Of a stretch of 64,000 nucleotides of DNA, positions 16,011 to 23,946 are shown in pieces. A program made the translations under genes and the position numbers. Source of the stretch: Devosia pacifica (lineage in GTDB: Bacteria; Pseudomonadota; Alphaproteobacteria; Rhizobiales; Devosiaceae); contig NZ_BMZE01000002.1 of the NCBI RefSeq assembly GCF_014652635.1, forward strand, positions 1,078,680 through 1,142,679, in the 5' to 3' direction. A model generated the notes under the pieces. That model worked only from the letters and a program-made list of their open reading frames with translations, made no database searches and was not told the DNA's origin. Each line of letters starts with the position of its first letter. Position 1 is the first letter of the stretch.

Positions 16011-16865
16011 ATGAAGCTGCTGCGCGTCGGAGCCAAGGGTGCCGAAAAGCCTGCGATACTGGACAATAATGGCACGATCCGCGATCTGAGCGGCGTAGTC
16101 GATGATATCGCCGGAGAGGTGCTGACGCCCGATGGGCTGTCGCGTATCTCTGGCGCGGATTTGTCGAGCCTGCCGGAACTCGATGCAGGCCAGCGGATCG
16201 GTCCGTGCGTCGGCTCTGTCGGCAAGTTCATCTGCATCGGTCTCAACTATGCAGACCACGCTGCTGAAACCGGAGCGGATATTCCCAAGGAGCCGATCCT
16301 GTTCATGAAGGCCACCAGCGCAATCTGCGGCCCTAATGATGAAGTGATGATCCCGAAAAATTCGATCAAACCGGATTGGGAAGTCGAACTCGGCATCGTC
16401 ATCGGCAAGGAAGCGCGCAATGTCGAGGAAGCCGATGCAATGGAGCATGTGGCCGGCTATTGCGTCGTCAACGATCTGTCCGAGCGGCACTTTCAGATCG
16501 AACGCGGTGGCCAGTGGGTCAAGGGCAAGTCGGCGGACACGTTCGGTCCGATCGGGCCCTGGATGGTGACGCGCGATGAGGTCGCGGATCCACAGAATCT
16601 CAAGATGTGGCTCGAGGTCGATGGCCATCGCTACCAGGACGGCTCGACACAAACGATGATCTTTGGGGTTCAGCACCTCGTTCACTACATCAGTCAGTTC
16701 ATGAGCTTGCAGCCGGGTGACATCATTACCACCGGCACACCTCCAGGGGTCGGCATGGGGATCAAGCCGGAGCCGGTGTGGCTGAAGCCCGGCAACGTGA
16801 TGCGCCTCGGGGTCGAGGGGCTCGGCGAGCAGCAGCAGACCGTCGTGGCATACGCCGCAAAATAG
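16011..16865 (+). CDS. FAH-family hydrolase, probably 2,4-diketo-3-deoxy-L-fuconate/rhamnonate hydrolase
   Basis: The 284-residue protein has the FAH fold: an N-terminal cap domain to about 65, then KFICIGLNYADHAAETG, KATSAICGPND, and the metal-binding WEVELGIVIG and VVNDLSER. GTPPGVGMG closes the active site. This size and these motifs match hydrolases that cleave 2,4-diketo-3-deoxy sugar acids to pyruvate plus L-lactate, though ureidoglycolate lyase is a common alternative annotation. FucU upstream and an L-lactate dehydrogenase under the same operator favour the first. The GntR operator lies 13 bp upstream of its start. Confidence 0.87.
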   Translation: MKLLRVGAKGAEKPAILDNNGTIRDLSGVVDDIAGEVLTPDGLSRISGADLSSLPELDAGQRIGPCVGSVGKFICIGLNYADHAAETGADIPKEPILFMKATSAICGPNDEVMIPKNSIKPDWEVELGIVIGKEARNVEEADAMEHVAGYCVVNDLSERHFQIERGGQWVKGKSADTFGPIGPWMVTRDEVADPQNLKMWLEVDGHRYQDGSTQTMIFGVQHLVHYISQFMSLQPGDIITTGTPPGVGMGIKPEPVWLKPGNVMRLGVEGLGEQQQTVVAYAAK

Positions 16866-16882
16866 GCGTCTAGTCGAAGGTC

Positions 16883-16911
16883 GCGTGGGAACACATAGGC
16901 TGTTCCCACGC
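16883..16911. repeat. Perfect inverted repeat, 11-bp stem
   Basis: GCGTGGGAACA (16883-16893) pairs with TGTTCCCACGC (16901-16911) around a 7-nt loop. There is no T-run on either side, so it may be a factor-dependent terminator or an RNA-stability hairpin for the FAH transcript. Confidence 0.6.
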
Positions 16912-16925
16912 TAACGTCCCGTTAA
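16911..16925. promoter_or_regulatory. CtrA-like site CTAA-N7-TTAA
   Basis: CTAA (16911) and TTAA (16922) at 7-base spacing, one mismatch to the CtrA consensus. It lies 19 bp upstream of the small GNAT gene, directly after the hairpin at 16883. Confidence 0.3.
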
Positions 16926-16943
16926 CGTCTCGCTGAGGGTGTC

Positions 16944-17243
16944 ATGAGCAAACTTGATGTCACTGTCGAACACACACGCGAAGAAGCTGGCGGACGCTAT
17001 TGGGCGACGCTCGACCCTGATCATGAAGCGGAGATGACCTATCGCTGGGTCTCGGAAGGCGTGATGTCGATCGACCACACGCTGACCCCGCCGAAATACG
17101 AGGGCCGGGGGGTTGCCTTGCAGCTTGTTGAAGCCTCGATAAAGGATGCGCGGGAGCAGGGGTTCACGATCATTCCCCGCTGTCCCTATGTCGCCGTACA
17201 ATTTCGCCGTCATCCCGAATGGGGCGACCTGCTGGCACGCTAG
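16944..17243 (+). CDS. Small GNAT-like N-acetyltransferase (YjdJ/COG2388 type)
   Basis: The 99-residue protein is the short acetyltransferase form: a beta-sheet (YWATLDPDHEAEMTYRWVSEGVMSIDHT), then PPKYEGRGVALQLVEASIKDAREQGFTIIPRCPYVAVQFRRHPEW read as the acetyl-CoA loop and final helix-strand. EGRGVALQL corresponds to the Q/RxxGxG/A loop of GNAT enzymes. Substrates of these small members are unknown. A CTAA-N7-TTAA site, near the CtrA consensus, is 19 bp upstream. Confidence 0.82.
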   Translation: MSKLDVTVEHTREEAGGRYWATLDPDHEAEMTYRWVSEGVMSIDHTLTPPKYEGRGVALQLVEASIKDAREQGFTIIPRCPYVAVQFRRHPEWGDLLAR

Positions 17244-17246
17244 AGC

Positions 17247-18242
17247 TTACCAGCGTATATCGTCGGCGCCCTCTGCGAGCATCGGTTCGAGCATGGTCCA
17301 GGCAATCTCTGCTTTCGGCGCTCCATAAGCGTAGGCGGAGACTTCGTAGGGATTAAACTGGACGCTGAGAGCATAATCGCCAAAATTCCAGCGGGCCGGA
17401 TCGACAGCGATCTCGGCGATGTCCTGCTCGAAATCATCCCAAAGAGCGTCACCATGCTGGTCGCGCAAGGCCTGTGCAGTCAATTTGACCAGCCGTTGCT
17501 CCCATCCCTCGCCAGCGAACAGATCCGATGCCCGCATCTCGCGCTTCTCGTCGATCAGGTAGTGGATATAGGTGCCGAGGTAGTTTCCGTGTGCGGCGCC
17601 ATGCCCATACCAGAACAAATTGTCCGACAGGGTGATGCGGTTGGCGGTGACCGTCTCAACGGTAATGCTGACATCGACATCCTCTGAGGATGAAGCGCTT
17701 TCGTCGCTACCTGCCCAGCTTTGCGCACGGTGTGCCATCATCACGTCGTTGAACGAGCCAGACAATTCGCTTCCATCTATGAGCGGCATCGAGAAGACGT
17801 GGCTGGCGATACGCCAGTACGAAATCGGCTCGGCGTCAGGGTCGATCTCGGCGGAATAGTCGGACTGCAGGTAGAAGCGATGGCCCCCGATCATGCGACT
17901 GGTCTCAAGGACCTCGATGCGGTCGCGATAGGCGCCGAGCAAGCAGTCGGGCGTCGTCACCGGGCTTTGTGGCGAAGGCAAAGCGATGCAGCTGCGTTCG
18001 GCGTAGGACAGCCAGTCGCGCTGATCAGCCTGCATGCTCGCGCGCGCTTCATCGCTCAAGCCGCCGAGCGCGGTGGCGTAGGCCTTGGCCAGCGTTTCAT
18101 CGGCTCTCGAGAGGTCTGGCGTTTCACACACTGCCTGTTCGAACTGCGTTTGTGCAGCCGAACAGTCAAAGCTCGCCGATTGGGCAGGCAACGCTGGAAT
18201 GAAAAAGGCCGCGAGACAGAAAGGCAGGATGAGGGCACGCAT
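17247..18242 (-). CDS. Secreted LprI/DUF1311 plus RsiV-like (DUF3298) protein
   Basis: The 331-residue protein starts MRALILPFCLAAFFIPALPAQSA, a clear Sec signal peptide. The N-terminal mature part, SFDCSAAQTQFEQAVCETPDLSRADETL, is a lysozyme-inhibitor LprI-like domain with paired cysteines; the C-terminal part has YGHGAAHGNYLGTYIHYLIDE and the end typical of DUF3298. Both domains occur in periplasmic proteins of Gram-negatives. A GGGAGA site supports ATG 18242. Its role is probably periplasmic defence or sensing, but this is not established. It converges on the GNAT gene with a 3-base gap. Confidence 0.82.
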   Translation of the reverse strand: MRALILPFCLAAFFIPALPAQSASFDCSAAQTQFEQAVCETPDLSRADETLAKAYATALGGLSDEARASMQADQRDWLSYAERSCIALPSPQSPVTTPDCLLGAYRDRIEVLETSRMIGGHRFYLQSDYSAEIDPDAEPISYWRIASHVFSMPLIDGSELSGSFNDVMMAHRAQSWAGSDESASSSEDVDVSITVETVTANRITLSDNLFWYGHGAAHGNYLGTYIHYLIDEKREMRASDLFAGEGWEQRLVKLTAQALRDQHGDALWDDFEQDIAEIAVDPARWNFGDYALSVQFNPYEVSAYAYGAPKAEIAWTMLEPMLAEGADDIRW

Positions 18243-18337
18243 CGAAAGGTCTCCCGTTTGCCGGCAGAATAGCATGGTTCGAAGCGGGCGCCAGAGCATG
18301 GAAGGCAGGGTGGGCTGATCAGCCCACCCTGCAATCA

Positions 18338-19357
18338 TCAGGGTTCGAGGTGGCCCTGGCCGGGATCTTGACGCGCGCTGATATCGGGCTCGTTGCGGGT
18401 CTTCCACAGGGAGTAGAGAACCCCTGCCGCCAGAATGCCAATCGTCACGCCCAGAGACAGCAGCGTGTCGATATGGATACCGACCGGCACAAGGAAAATC
18501 TTGATGCCAATGAGTACGAGAATGATCGCCAGCGAAACCTGCAGATAGCGGAACCGGTTCATCGCCGCCGCCAGCGCGAAGTAGAGCGCACGCAATCCGA
18601 GAATAGCGAAGATGTTCGAGGTGTAGACAATGAAGGTGTCCTGCGTCACTGCGAACACGGCAGGAACGGAGTCGACGGCGAATATGACGTCGACGATCTC
18701 AACCATGATCAGCGCCACCGCCAGAGGCGTCAGGAACAGCGCCATCTTTCCGGTCTTGGGGTCTTCCTGGCGCACCGTGAAGGCGCGGCCATGCAGCTGA
18801 TTGGTGATCGGCAGGTGGCGGCGCAGGAAGTTGAGGATCGGATTGTTTTCCATATCCCCCTCATCTTCTTCGTGCACGAACATGCGGATGCCCGTGAAGA
18901 CGAGGAAAGCGCCGAATATGAACAGGATCCAATCGAAAGAATGGACCAGCGCTGCCCCAACCCCAATCAGCACCGCGCGGAACAGGATGACGCCGAGAAT
19001 GCCCCAGAACAGCACTCGGTGCTGGTAGAGCCGCGGAATGCCGAGAAAGCCGAAAATCGTCGCGATGACAAACATGTTGTCCATCGCAAGGCTCTGTTCG
19101 ATCAAATAGCCGGTGTAAAATTCCAGCCCGGCCTGCGAGCCTCTCGAGACCCACACCCAAACGCCGAAAGCCAGCGCGACCAGCACATAGAACCCGTAAA
19201 GGGTCAGGCTCTCCTTGGCTGAGATTTCGTGTTCATCCCGGTGCAGAATCCCGAGGTCGAACACCAGAATGATCAGGACGATAGCGATAAAGGCGACCCA
19301 GAAATAAACTGGTGTGCCGAGCAGATCGCCCATAAGGGCGCCAAAAAGCGGTTCCAT
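18338..19357 (-). CDS. TerC-family integral membrane protein
   Basis: The 339-residue protein has eight to nine hydrophobic helices and the TerC signatures FDLGILHRDEHEIS, EQSLAMDNMFVIATIF and VEIVDVIFAVDSVPAVFA, with membrane acidic residues expected to bind metal. TerC proteins such as Alx export Mn2+ and help metalate exported proteins. MEPLFGALMG at 19357 is chosen as the start. I looked for a yybP-ykoY manganese riboswitch upstream and did not find the core motif. It is not part of the surrounding catabolic set. Confidence 0.92.
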   Translation of the reverse strand: MEPLFGALMGDLLGTPVYFWVAFIAIVLIILVFDLGILHRDEHEISAKESLTLYGFYVLVALAFGVWVWVSRGSQAGLEFYTGYLIEQSLAMDNMFVIATIFGFLGIPRLYQHRVLFWGILGVILFRAVLIGVGAALVHSFDWILFIFGAFLVFTGIRMFVHEEDEGDMENNPILNFLRRHLPITNQLHGRAFTVRQEDPKTGKMALFLTPLAVALIMVEIVDVIFAVDSVPAVFAVTQDTFIVYTSNIFAILGLRALYFALAAAMNRFRYLQVSLAIILVLIGIKIFLVPVGIHIDTLLSLGVTIGILAAGVLYSLWKTRNEPDISARQDPGQGHLEP

Positions 19358-19505
19358 ACCGGACCATCTCCACAAAAGAATTGGGAGCAGCTCCGACATC
19401 ACGAGGCGATCTCTCGATCACGCTCGCCAGAGGGGCCCGGCGCCGCACACCTTCCTTACGCGCGTCCGGGCGAATTTCAAAGGGGGGCGTTGAAACTTGT
19501 GAAGC

Positions 19506-20126
19506 TCAGGCCTTCTGGATTGAGAATGGCTGCAGGGCCTGCTGCACCCGCAAAAGTTCTTCCTGCCGGATTTCGTGTCCGCCCTCGTGCCAGAAGAGAT
19601 CGACCTGCGCTTGCTGTTCGCGAAAATACCCTGCCAGCCCCTCTGTCGCCTCTGCAGGTGCGATGGGATCGCGGCGGCCGGCTGTAATGAGGACAGACTT
19701 TCCGGCGAGGTCTGGCTGTGATGGCGGTGCGAAGGGGATCAGCGGATGCATCAGCATCGTTGCGTCAAAAAGCTTCGGATGACTGAACTGCACCGACGCT
19801 AGAATATTGGCGCCGTTTGAGTAACCGAGGCCGATTACGGACGATGGAGCACGCTCGGCAAGCTGCGCCTTAACGAAGTCGGCCATTGTTTCCGTGCGAG
19901 CCTTGAGGTCCTCCATGTCGTAGACTCCTTCGCCGGTCCGACGGAAGTAGCGCAACGCGCCACCTTCGGACACGTCACCGCGCGGTGCGATGATTGCTGC
20001 GCCTGGCAGAAGCTGCCCGGCAAGCTCGAAGAACTGATCCTCATCTCCGCCCGTACCGTGAAAGACGAAGAACATCGGCGCAGTGTGATCTGCGCCTTCC
20101 GACCTGCGAAACTGATAGCTGGACAT
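19506..20126 (-). CDS. Carboxylesterase/phospholipase (YpfH-like alpha/beta hydrolase)
   Basis: This is a 206-residue compact alpha/beta hydrolase. HGTGGDE forms the oxyanion loop, GYSNGA carries the nucleophilic Ser, RRDPI the Asp and EGGHEI the His. It hydrolyses small ester substrates; family members are annotated as carboxylesterases or phospholipases. GAAGGA precedes MSSYQFRR, so ATG 20126 is used rather than far-upstream starts that overlap the divergent gene. It is cytoplasmic. Confidence 0.88.
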   Translation of the reverse strand: MSSYQFRRSEGADHTAPMFFVFHGTGGDEDQFFELAGQLLPGAAIIAPRGDVSEGGALRYFRRTGEGVYDMEDLKARTETMADFVKAQLAERAPSSVIGLGYSNGANILASVQFSHPKLFDATMLMHPLIPFAPPSQPDLAGKSVLITAGRRDPIAPAEATEGLAGYFREQQAQVDLFWHEGGHEIRQEELLRVQQALQPFSIQKA

Positions 20127-20246
20127 ATCTCTGATCCTTCTCTTGCAGCACAGGCCAATGTCGTGGCGCGAGACAGATGACGAAAGGCCAAGTTGTGTGA
20201 CTGTGTGTTGCCAGCGATCGAACGACGCGTATCGAAGGAGCGTGCG

Positions 20247-20963
20247 ATGACTATGACACTGTCGTCTTTCCCCCAAGGCGGTGCAGCCATCATTATCGGT
20301 AGCAGCGGGGGCATTGGCTCGGCGCTTCTCGAAGCGTTGCATGCATCGGCGCGTTTCGACGCTGTTATTGGCCTTTCCCGCACTTCGGAACCATCGATCG
20401 ACCTAGCTGAGGAATCGACTATCGCCGCTGCAGCCGAGCATGTTGCAGGGCTGCAAGTGCCGGTGCGGCTCGTCGTCGTTGCGAGCGGGATTTTGCAAGG
20501 GCAGGGGATTGCGCCGGAGAAGACCTGGCGCCACCTCGATGCTGCAGCAATGCAGCGCAGCTTTCTGGTCAATGCGATCGGGCCGGCGCTGGTCGCCAAG
20601 CATTTCCTGCCGTTGCTGCCGCGCGAGGGCAAGGCCGTGTTCGCGGCCATTTCCGCAAAGGTCGGCAGCATCGGCGATAACCGGCTCGGTGGCTGGTACA
20701 GCTACCGGGCATCGAAGGCGGCGCTTAACCAGTTGCTGCGCACCGCCGCGATCGAATTGAGCCGCACCCGCCCAGACGCAATCTGCGCAACGCTTCATCC
20801 CGGTACGGTTGCGACGCCGCTGTCGCAGCCGTTCCGGGGTTCTGCACCATCAGTTGTCGACCCCGATGAGGCGGCGGTTCGGCTGCTTCATGTCATCGAC
20901 AGACTGACGCCGGAGCAAACTGGACGGCTCGTTGATCATTCGGGAGAAATCCTGCCCTATTGA
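20247..20963 (+). CDS. Short-chain dehydrogenase/reductase (C-factor-like)
   Basis: The 238-residue SDR has the cofactor loop IIIGSSGGIGSALLE near residue 15, the VASG segment, and the catalytic YSYRASKAAL (Tyr-x3-Lys) preceded by Ser in AISAKVGSIGDN. An AAGGAG site lies seven bases before ATG 20247. The sequence is closest to C-factor/CsgA-type SDRs rather than to sugar dehydrogenases, so a role in the local sugar-acid pathway is uncertain. It converges with the SMP-30 gene, leaving a 2-base gap. Confidence 0.88.
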   Translation: MTMTLSSFPQGGAAIIIGSSGGIGSALLEALHASARFDAVIGLSRTSEPSIDLAEESTIAAAAEHVAGLQVPVRLVVVASGILQGQGIAPEKTWRHLDAAAMQRSFLVNAIGPALVAKHFLPLLPREGKAVFAAISAKVGSIGDNRLGGWYSYRASKAALNQLLRTAAIELSRTRPDAICATLHPGTVATPLSQPFRGSAPSVVDPDEAAVRLLHVIDRLTPEQTGRLVDHSGEILPY

Positions 20964-20965
20964 GT

Positions 20966-21880
20966 TCAGGGCCGCTGGGCGCCGGTCGCGCCGACGAACA
21001 CCGAATAGACGGCCTGCGTCGAGGTAATGAACAACCTGTTCCGGCGTTCACCGCCAAACGTCAGGTTGGAGACCGATTGCGGAAGGTTGATGCGGCCCAG
21101 GAGCGTGCCGGCCGGATCATAGCAATTGATTCCGGCCCCGGCGCTCGTCCACAGATTGCCGTTCGTATCGAAACGAAAGCCGTCCGGAATACCAGTCTCG
21201 AGTTCGCAGAAAACCCGGCCATTGCTTAATGTCTTGCCGTCGGTATCGTAGCAGCGGATCACCGAGGCGCAGTCCGGATCATGGCTCTTGCCGCTGTCTG
21301 CGATGAAGAGTTGCGTTTCATCGATGGAGAAGGCCAGCCCGTTCGGCTTGGTGAAATCCTTGGTCACCACATCGAGCGTGTCGGTCTGCGGATCGTAGCG
21401 ATAAACGAAGCACCCGTCCTGTTCCGGATCGGCCTTATAGCCTTCGTAGTCAGAGATGATTCCGTATGTCGGGTCGGTAAACCAGATCGTGCCGTCCGAA
21501 CGCACCACGACATCGTTCGGTGAGTTCAGGCGCTTGCCCTGATGATGGCTTACGAGCGTCGTGATCGTACCGTCGGGCTCGGTGCGCAGCACGGCACGCG
21601 CTCCGTGAGAACACGAAACCATCCGCCCCTCAAGGTCACGGGTATTGCCGTTGACGTAGTTCGAGGGCTGTCGATACACCGTGACGCCGCTCTCTGGCAC
21701 CCAGCGCAGCATTCGGTTGTTTGGAATATCGGACCAGATCAAATAGCCGCCATCATTGAACCAGACCGGTCCCTCTGACCATCGGCAGCCATCATATATG
21801 GTTTCGATCGCGGCAATCGGCACCGTCAGATCGTAAAACGCCTTCTCGTGAAATTCATACGTGTCGCCGGCGATCGCCAT
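20966..21880 (-). CDS. SMP-30/gluconolactonase family lactonase
   Basis: The 304-residue six-bladed propeller contains the metal site: RWSEGPVWFNDGGYLIWSDIPNNRMLRW (Glu of SEGP), RLNSPNDVVVRSDGTIWFTDPTYG (Asn) and KPNGLAFSIDETQLFIADSG (Asp), read as separate blades. It should open a sugar lactone such as fuconolactone to the free acid. MAIAGDTYEF at 21880 is chosen because GGAGGG lies eight bases upstream. It is divergent from lldD with a CTAACATGTCAG operator between them, so both are probably in the GntR regulon. Confidence 0.9.
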   Translation of the reverse strand: MAIAGDTYEFHEKAFYDLTVPIAAIETIYDGCRWSEGPVWFNDGGYLIWSDIPNNRMLRWVPESGVTVYRQPSNYVNGNTRDLEGRMVSCSHGARAVLRTEPDGTITTLVSHHQGKRLNSPNDVVVRSDGTIWFTDPTYGIISDYEGYKADPEQDGCFVYRYDPQTDTLDVVTKDFTKPNGLAFSIDETQLFIADSGKSHDPDCASVIRCYDTDGKTLSNGRVFCELETGIPDGFRFDTNGNLWTSAGAGINCYDPAGTLLGRINLPQSVSNLTFGGERRNRLFITSTQAVYSVFVGATGAQRP

Positions 21881-21968
21881 GCTTGTGCCCTCCGCTTTTG
21901 GCGCACATTGGCCAAGCCTGAGCAGGCTGGCAAGCACGATAAGAGGCTCTGGCGGCGCGGATTGACGG

Positions 21969-21980
21969 CTAACATGTCAG
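21969..21980. promoter_or_regulatory. GntR operator, copy 3 (SMP-30/lldD)
   Basis: CTAACATGTCAG differs by one base from the perfect palindrome. It lies between the divergent starts at 21880 and 22018. Confidence 0.7.
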
Positions 21981-22017
21981 TGTCTAGAGCAATTGCCAGC
22001 TTCAGGGAGGACGCGGC

Positions 22018-23232
22018 ATGCCACGGCTCGACAAGGTTTTGACGGTCGACGAGATGATGGCGCTCGCCAAGCGCCGGGTGCCCAAACAGTTCTTTCAATA
22101 TGCCGACTCAGGATCGTGGACGGAGGGCACCTATCGCGCCAACAGCGCAGATTTCTCGAAGATTCTGCTGCGCCAGCGGGTCGCCGTAAACATCGACAAC
22201 CGCGTTCATGAGACGCAGATGCTAGGAACAAGCGTCGCGATGCCTGTTGCGCTGGCGCCGACCGGGCTGACGGGCATGCAGTCGGCCGACGGTGAAATCA
22301 AGGCGGCGCGGGCTGCGGAAGCCTTTGGTGTGCCATTTACGCTATCCACCATGTCCATCTGTTCAATCGAGGATGTGGCCGAACACACAAGCGAGCCGTT
22401 CTGGTTCCAGCTCTACGTAATGCGCGATCGCGCCTTTATCGAGCGTCTTATCGATCGGGCACGGGCGGCAAAGTGTTCGGCGCTGGTGCTGACAGTCGAT
22501 CTGCAGATTTCAGGACAACGCCACAAGGATTTGCGCAACGGGATGACGGCGCCTCCGAAAATGACGCCGAGATTTGTTGCGGAAATGGCGCTCAAGCCGC
22601 GCTGGGCGCTCGAAATGCTGCAAACGCGCCGGCATACATTCCGAAACGTTGTCGGACATGTCGACAGCGTCGGCGACCTGTCGGGGCTCGCGGCGTGGAC
22701 GAACCGGCAGTTTGATCCGACGCTGCATTGGGGGGACATCAAGTGGATCAAGCAGCGCTTTGGCGGCCCGGTGATCGTCAAGGGCATTCTTGATGCCGAG
22801 GACGCGCGACAGGCGGTGGGGCATGGCGCGGACGCGATTATCGTCTCCAACCATGGCGGACGCCAACTCGACGGTGCGGCAAGCACGATCAGGGCGCTGC
22901 CTGAGATTGTCGATGCGGTCGGCAAGACCACGGAAGTTTATCTCGATGGCGGTGTCCGCTCGGGACAGGATATCATCAAGGCACTGGCCCTCGGAGCGCG
23001 CTCAACCTTTATCGGGCGGGCATTCTTGTGGGGGCTGGGCGCAGGGGGTGAGGCGGGGGTGACCCGCGTGCTCGAGATCATCCGCCGTGAGCTCGATATC
23101 ACCATGGCGCTTTGCGGAGAGCGGGACGTTCGCGAGATCGGCCGGCACAATCTTTATTCGATTGATCTGCCGCCACGCACACTCCCCGGCCAGAGCGGGA
23201 CCGCTCAGAAGACGGTCCCGCCCACCGGGTGA
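22018..23232 (+). CDS. lldD: FMN-dependent L-lactate dehydrogenase
   Basis: The 404-residue TIM-barrel FMN enzyme has the signature ADAIIVSNHGGRQLDGA with catalytic His near residue 280, YLDGGVRSGQDIIKALALGA for FMN phosphate, and the start LTVDEMMALAKRRVPKQFFQYADSG, split across helices. It oxidises L-lactate to pyruvate, feeding electrons to the respiratory chain. GGGAGG precedes the ATG. Under the same operator as the FAH hydrolase, it would use the L-lactate that enzyme releases. The last 20 residues are a non-conserved tail whose codons form a 9-bp hairpin. Confidence 0.93.
   Translation: MPRLDKVLTVDEMMALAKRRVPKQFFQYADSGSWTEGTYRANSADFSKILLRQRVAVNIDNRVHETQMLGTSVAMPVALAPTGLTGMQSADGEIKAARAAEAFGVPFTLSTMSICSIEDVAEHTSEPFWFQLYVMRDRAFIERLIDRARAAKCSALVLTVDLQISGQRHKDLRNGMTAPPKMTPRFVAEMALKPRWALEMLQTRRHTFRNVVGHVDSVGDLSGLAAWTNRQFDPTLHWGDIKWIKQRFGGPVIVKGILDAEDARQAVGHGADAIIVSNHGGRQLDGAASTIRALPEIVDAVGKTTEVYLDGGVRSGQDIIKALALGARSTFIGRAFLWGLGAGGEAGVTRVLEIIRRELDITMALCGERDVREIGRHNLYSIDLPPRTLPGQSGTAQKTVPPTG
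23195..23221. repeat. Inverted repeat at the lldD 3' end
   Basis: GCGGGACCG (23195-23203) pairs with CGGTCCCGC (23213-23221). It lies inside the last codons of lldD and lacks a T-run, so it may protect or end converging transcripts. Confidence 0.5.
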
Positions 23233-23234
23233 TG

Positions 23235-23651
23235 TTACTGGCTCATTGCGGGCTGAAGGTCGGCAAGTGCCGCGTTGATCCGCTCGATCAGTGCATCGTC
23301 TGCCTGGGCAACCTGAAGAATCTCGTTGTATTCGTCGACGGCAATCCCGGGCGTTCCTTCGACTGCAGTTTCGATTTCCTCGTTGGCGGCCTGCATGATG
23401 GCCTGCTGATCTTCGGCTGATTGCGCGCCTTGCAGCTCTTCCTGCATGCCCTGGCCGATCTGGACCACCTCGATATAAGCGGCTGCGAAGGCCGAAATCG
23501 TCTCGTCGCTGAAATCGGCGGACTGTGCAGTGGTGGTGGCAGGAGCCTGCTCAACCATGCCTTGCGCAAGGGCCGGGGCGGCGACGCTGCCCAACATCGC
23601 AACGCTGAGCGCAGTAACGATCGCAGATTTTACAGTCTTGTTGGCCTGCAT
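23235..23651 (-). CDS. DUF4168 periplasmic protein
   Basis: The 138-residue protein has a signal peptide (KSAIVTALSVAMLGSVAAPALA) and a DUF4168-type helical body: ETISAFAAAYIEVVQIGQG, then EEIETAVEGTPGIAVDEYNEILQVAQADDALIERIN (read as two helices). Members are exported small helical proteins of unknown function. It is 2 bases from the convergent lldD stop. Confidence 0.85.
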   Translation of the reverse strand: MQANKTVKSAIVTALSVAMLGSVAAPALAQGMVEQAPATTTAQSADFSDETISAFAAAYIEVVQIGQGMQEELQGAQSAEDQQAIMQAANEEIETAVEGTPGIAVDEYNEILQVAQADDALIERINAALADLQPAMSQ

Positions 23652-23870
23652 GATTATGAACCTTCTTCAGCTTTAAATAAGTTGTACCGCTTCTCGTCCC
23701 TTGCGTAAGCAAAGGGCGAGATCGTGTCTGACGCCAAAGAGCTAGCTGTCGAATTTGCTCACAACGTGTGCCGGAGAAGGCCATATTTTGACGCTCTTGG
23801 AGCATGCGATCACGGTTGAAACGCCGCAGGAGAGGTGAGGGCAAGCAAAAGTTAGGGTTAAGCCGCGCAG

Positions 23871-23885
23871 TTAATCCAGACTTAA
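23871..23885. promoter_or_regulatory. CtrA box TTAA-N7-TTAA upstream of an OMP gene
   Basis: TTAA (23871) and TTAA (23882) are separated by TCCAGAC, exactly seven bases, the full CtrA consensus. It lies 62 bp before ATG 23947. Another TTAA is just upstream, near 23858. Confidence 0.65.
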
Positions 23886-23946
23886 GACTATTGGCGGATA
23901 TTGGGCTAAGTTCGATGGCCAATTCTGCCAAACCCGAGGTATTCAC

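Noticed and set aside
19358-19500. yybP-ykoY manganese riboswitch upstream of the TerC gene
   Set aside because: TerC genes often carry one, but the conserved core was not found in this leader.
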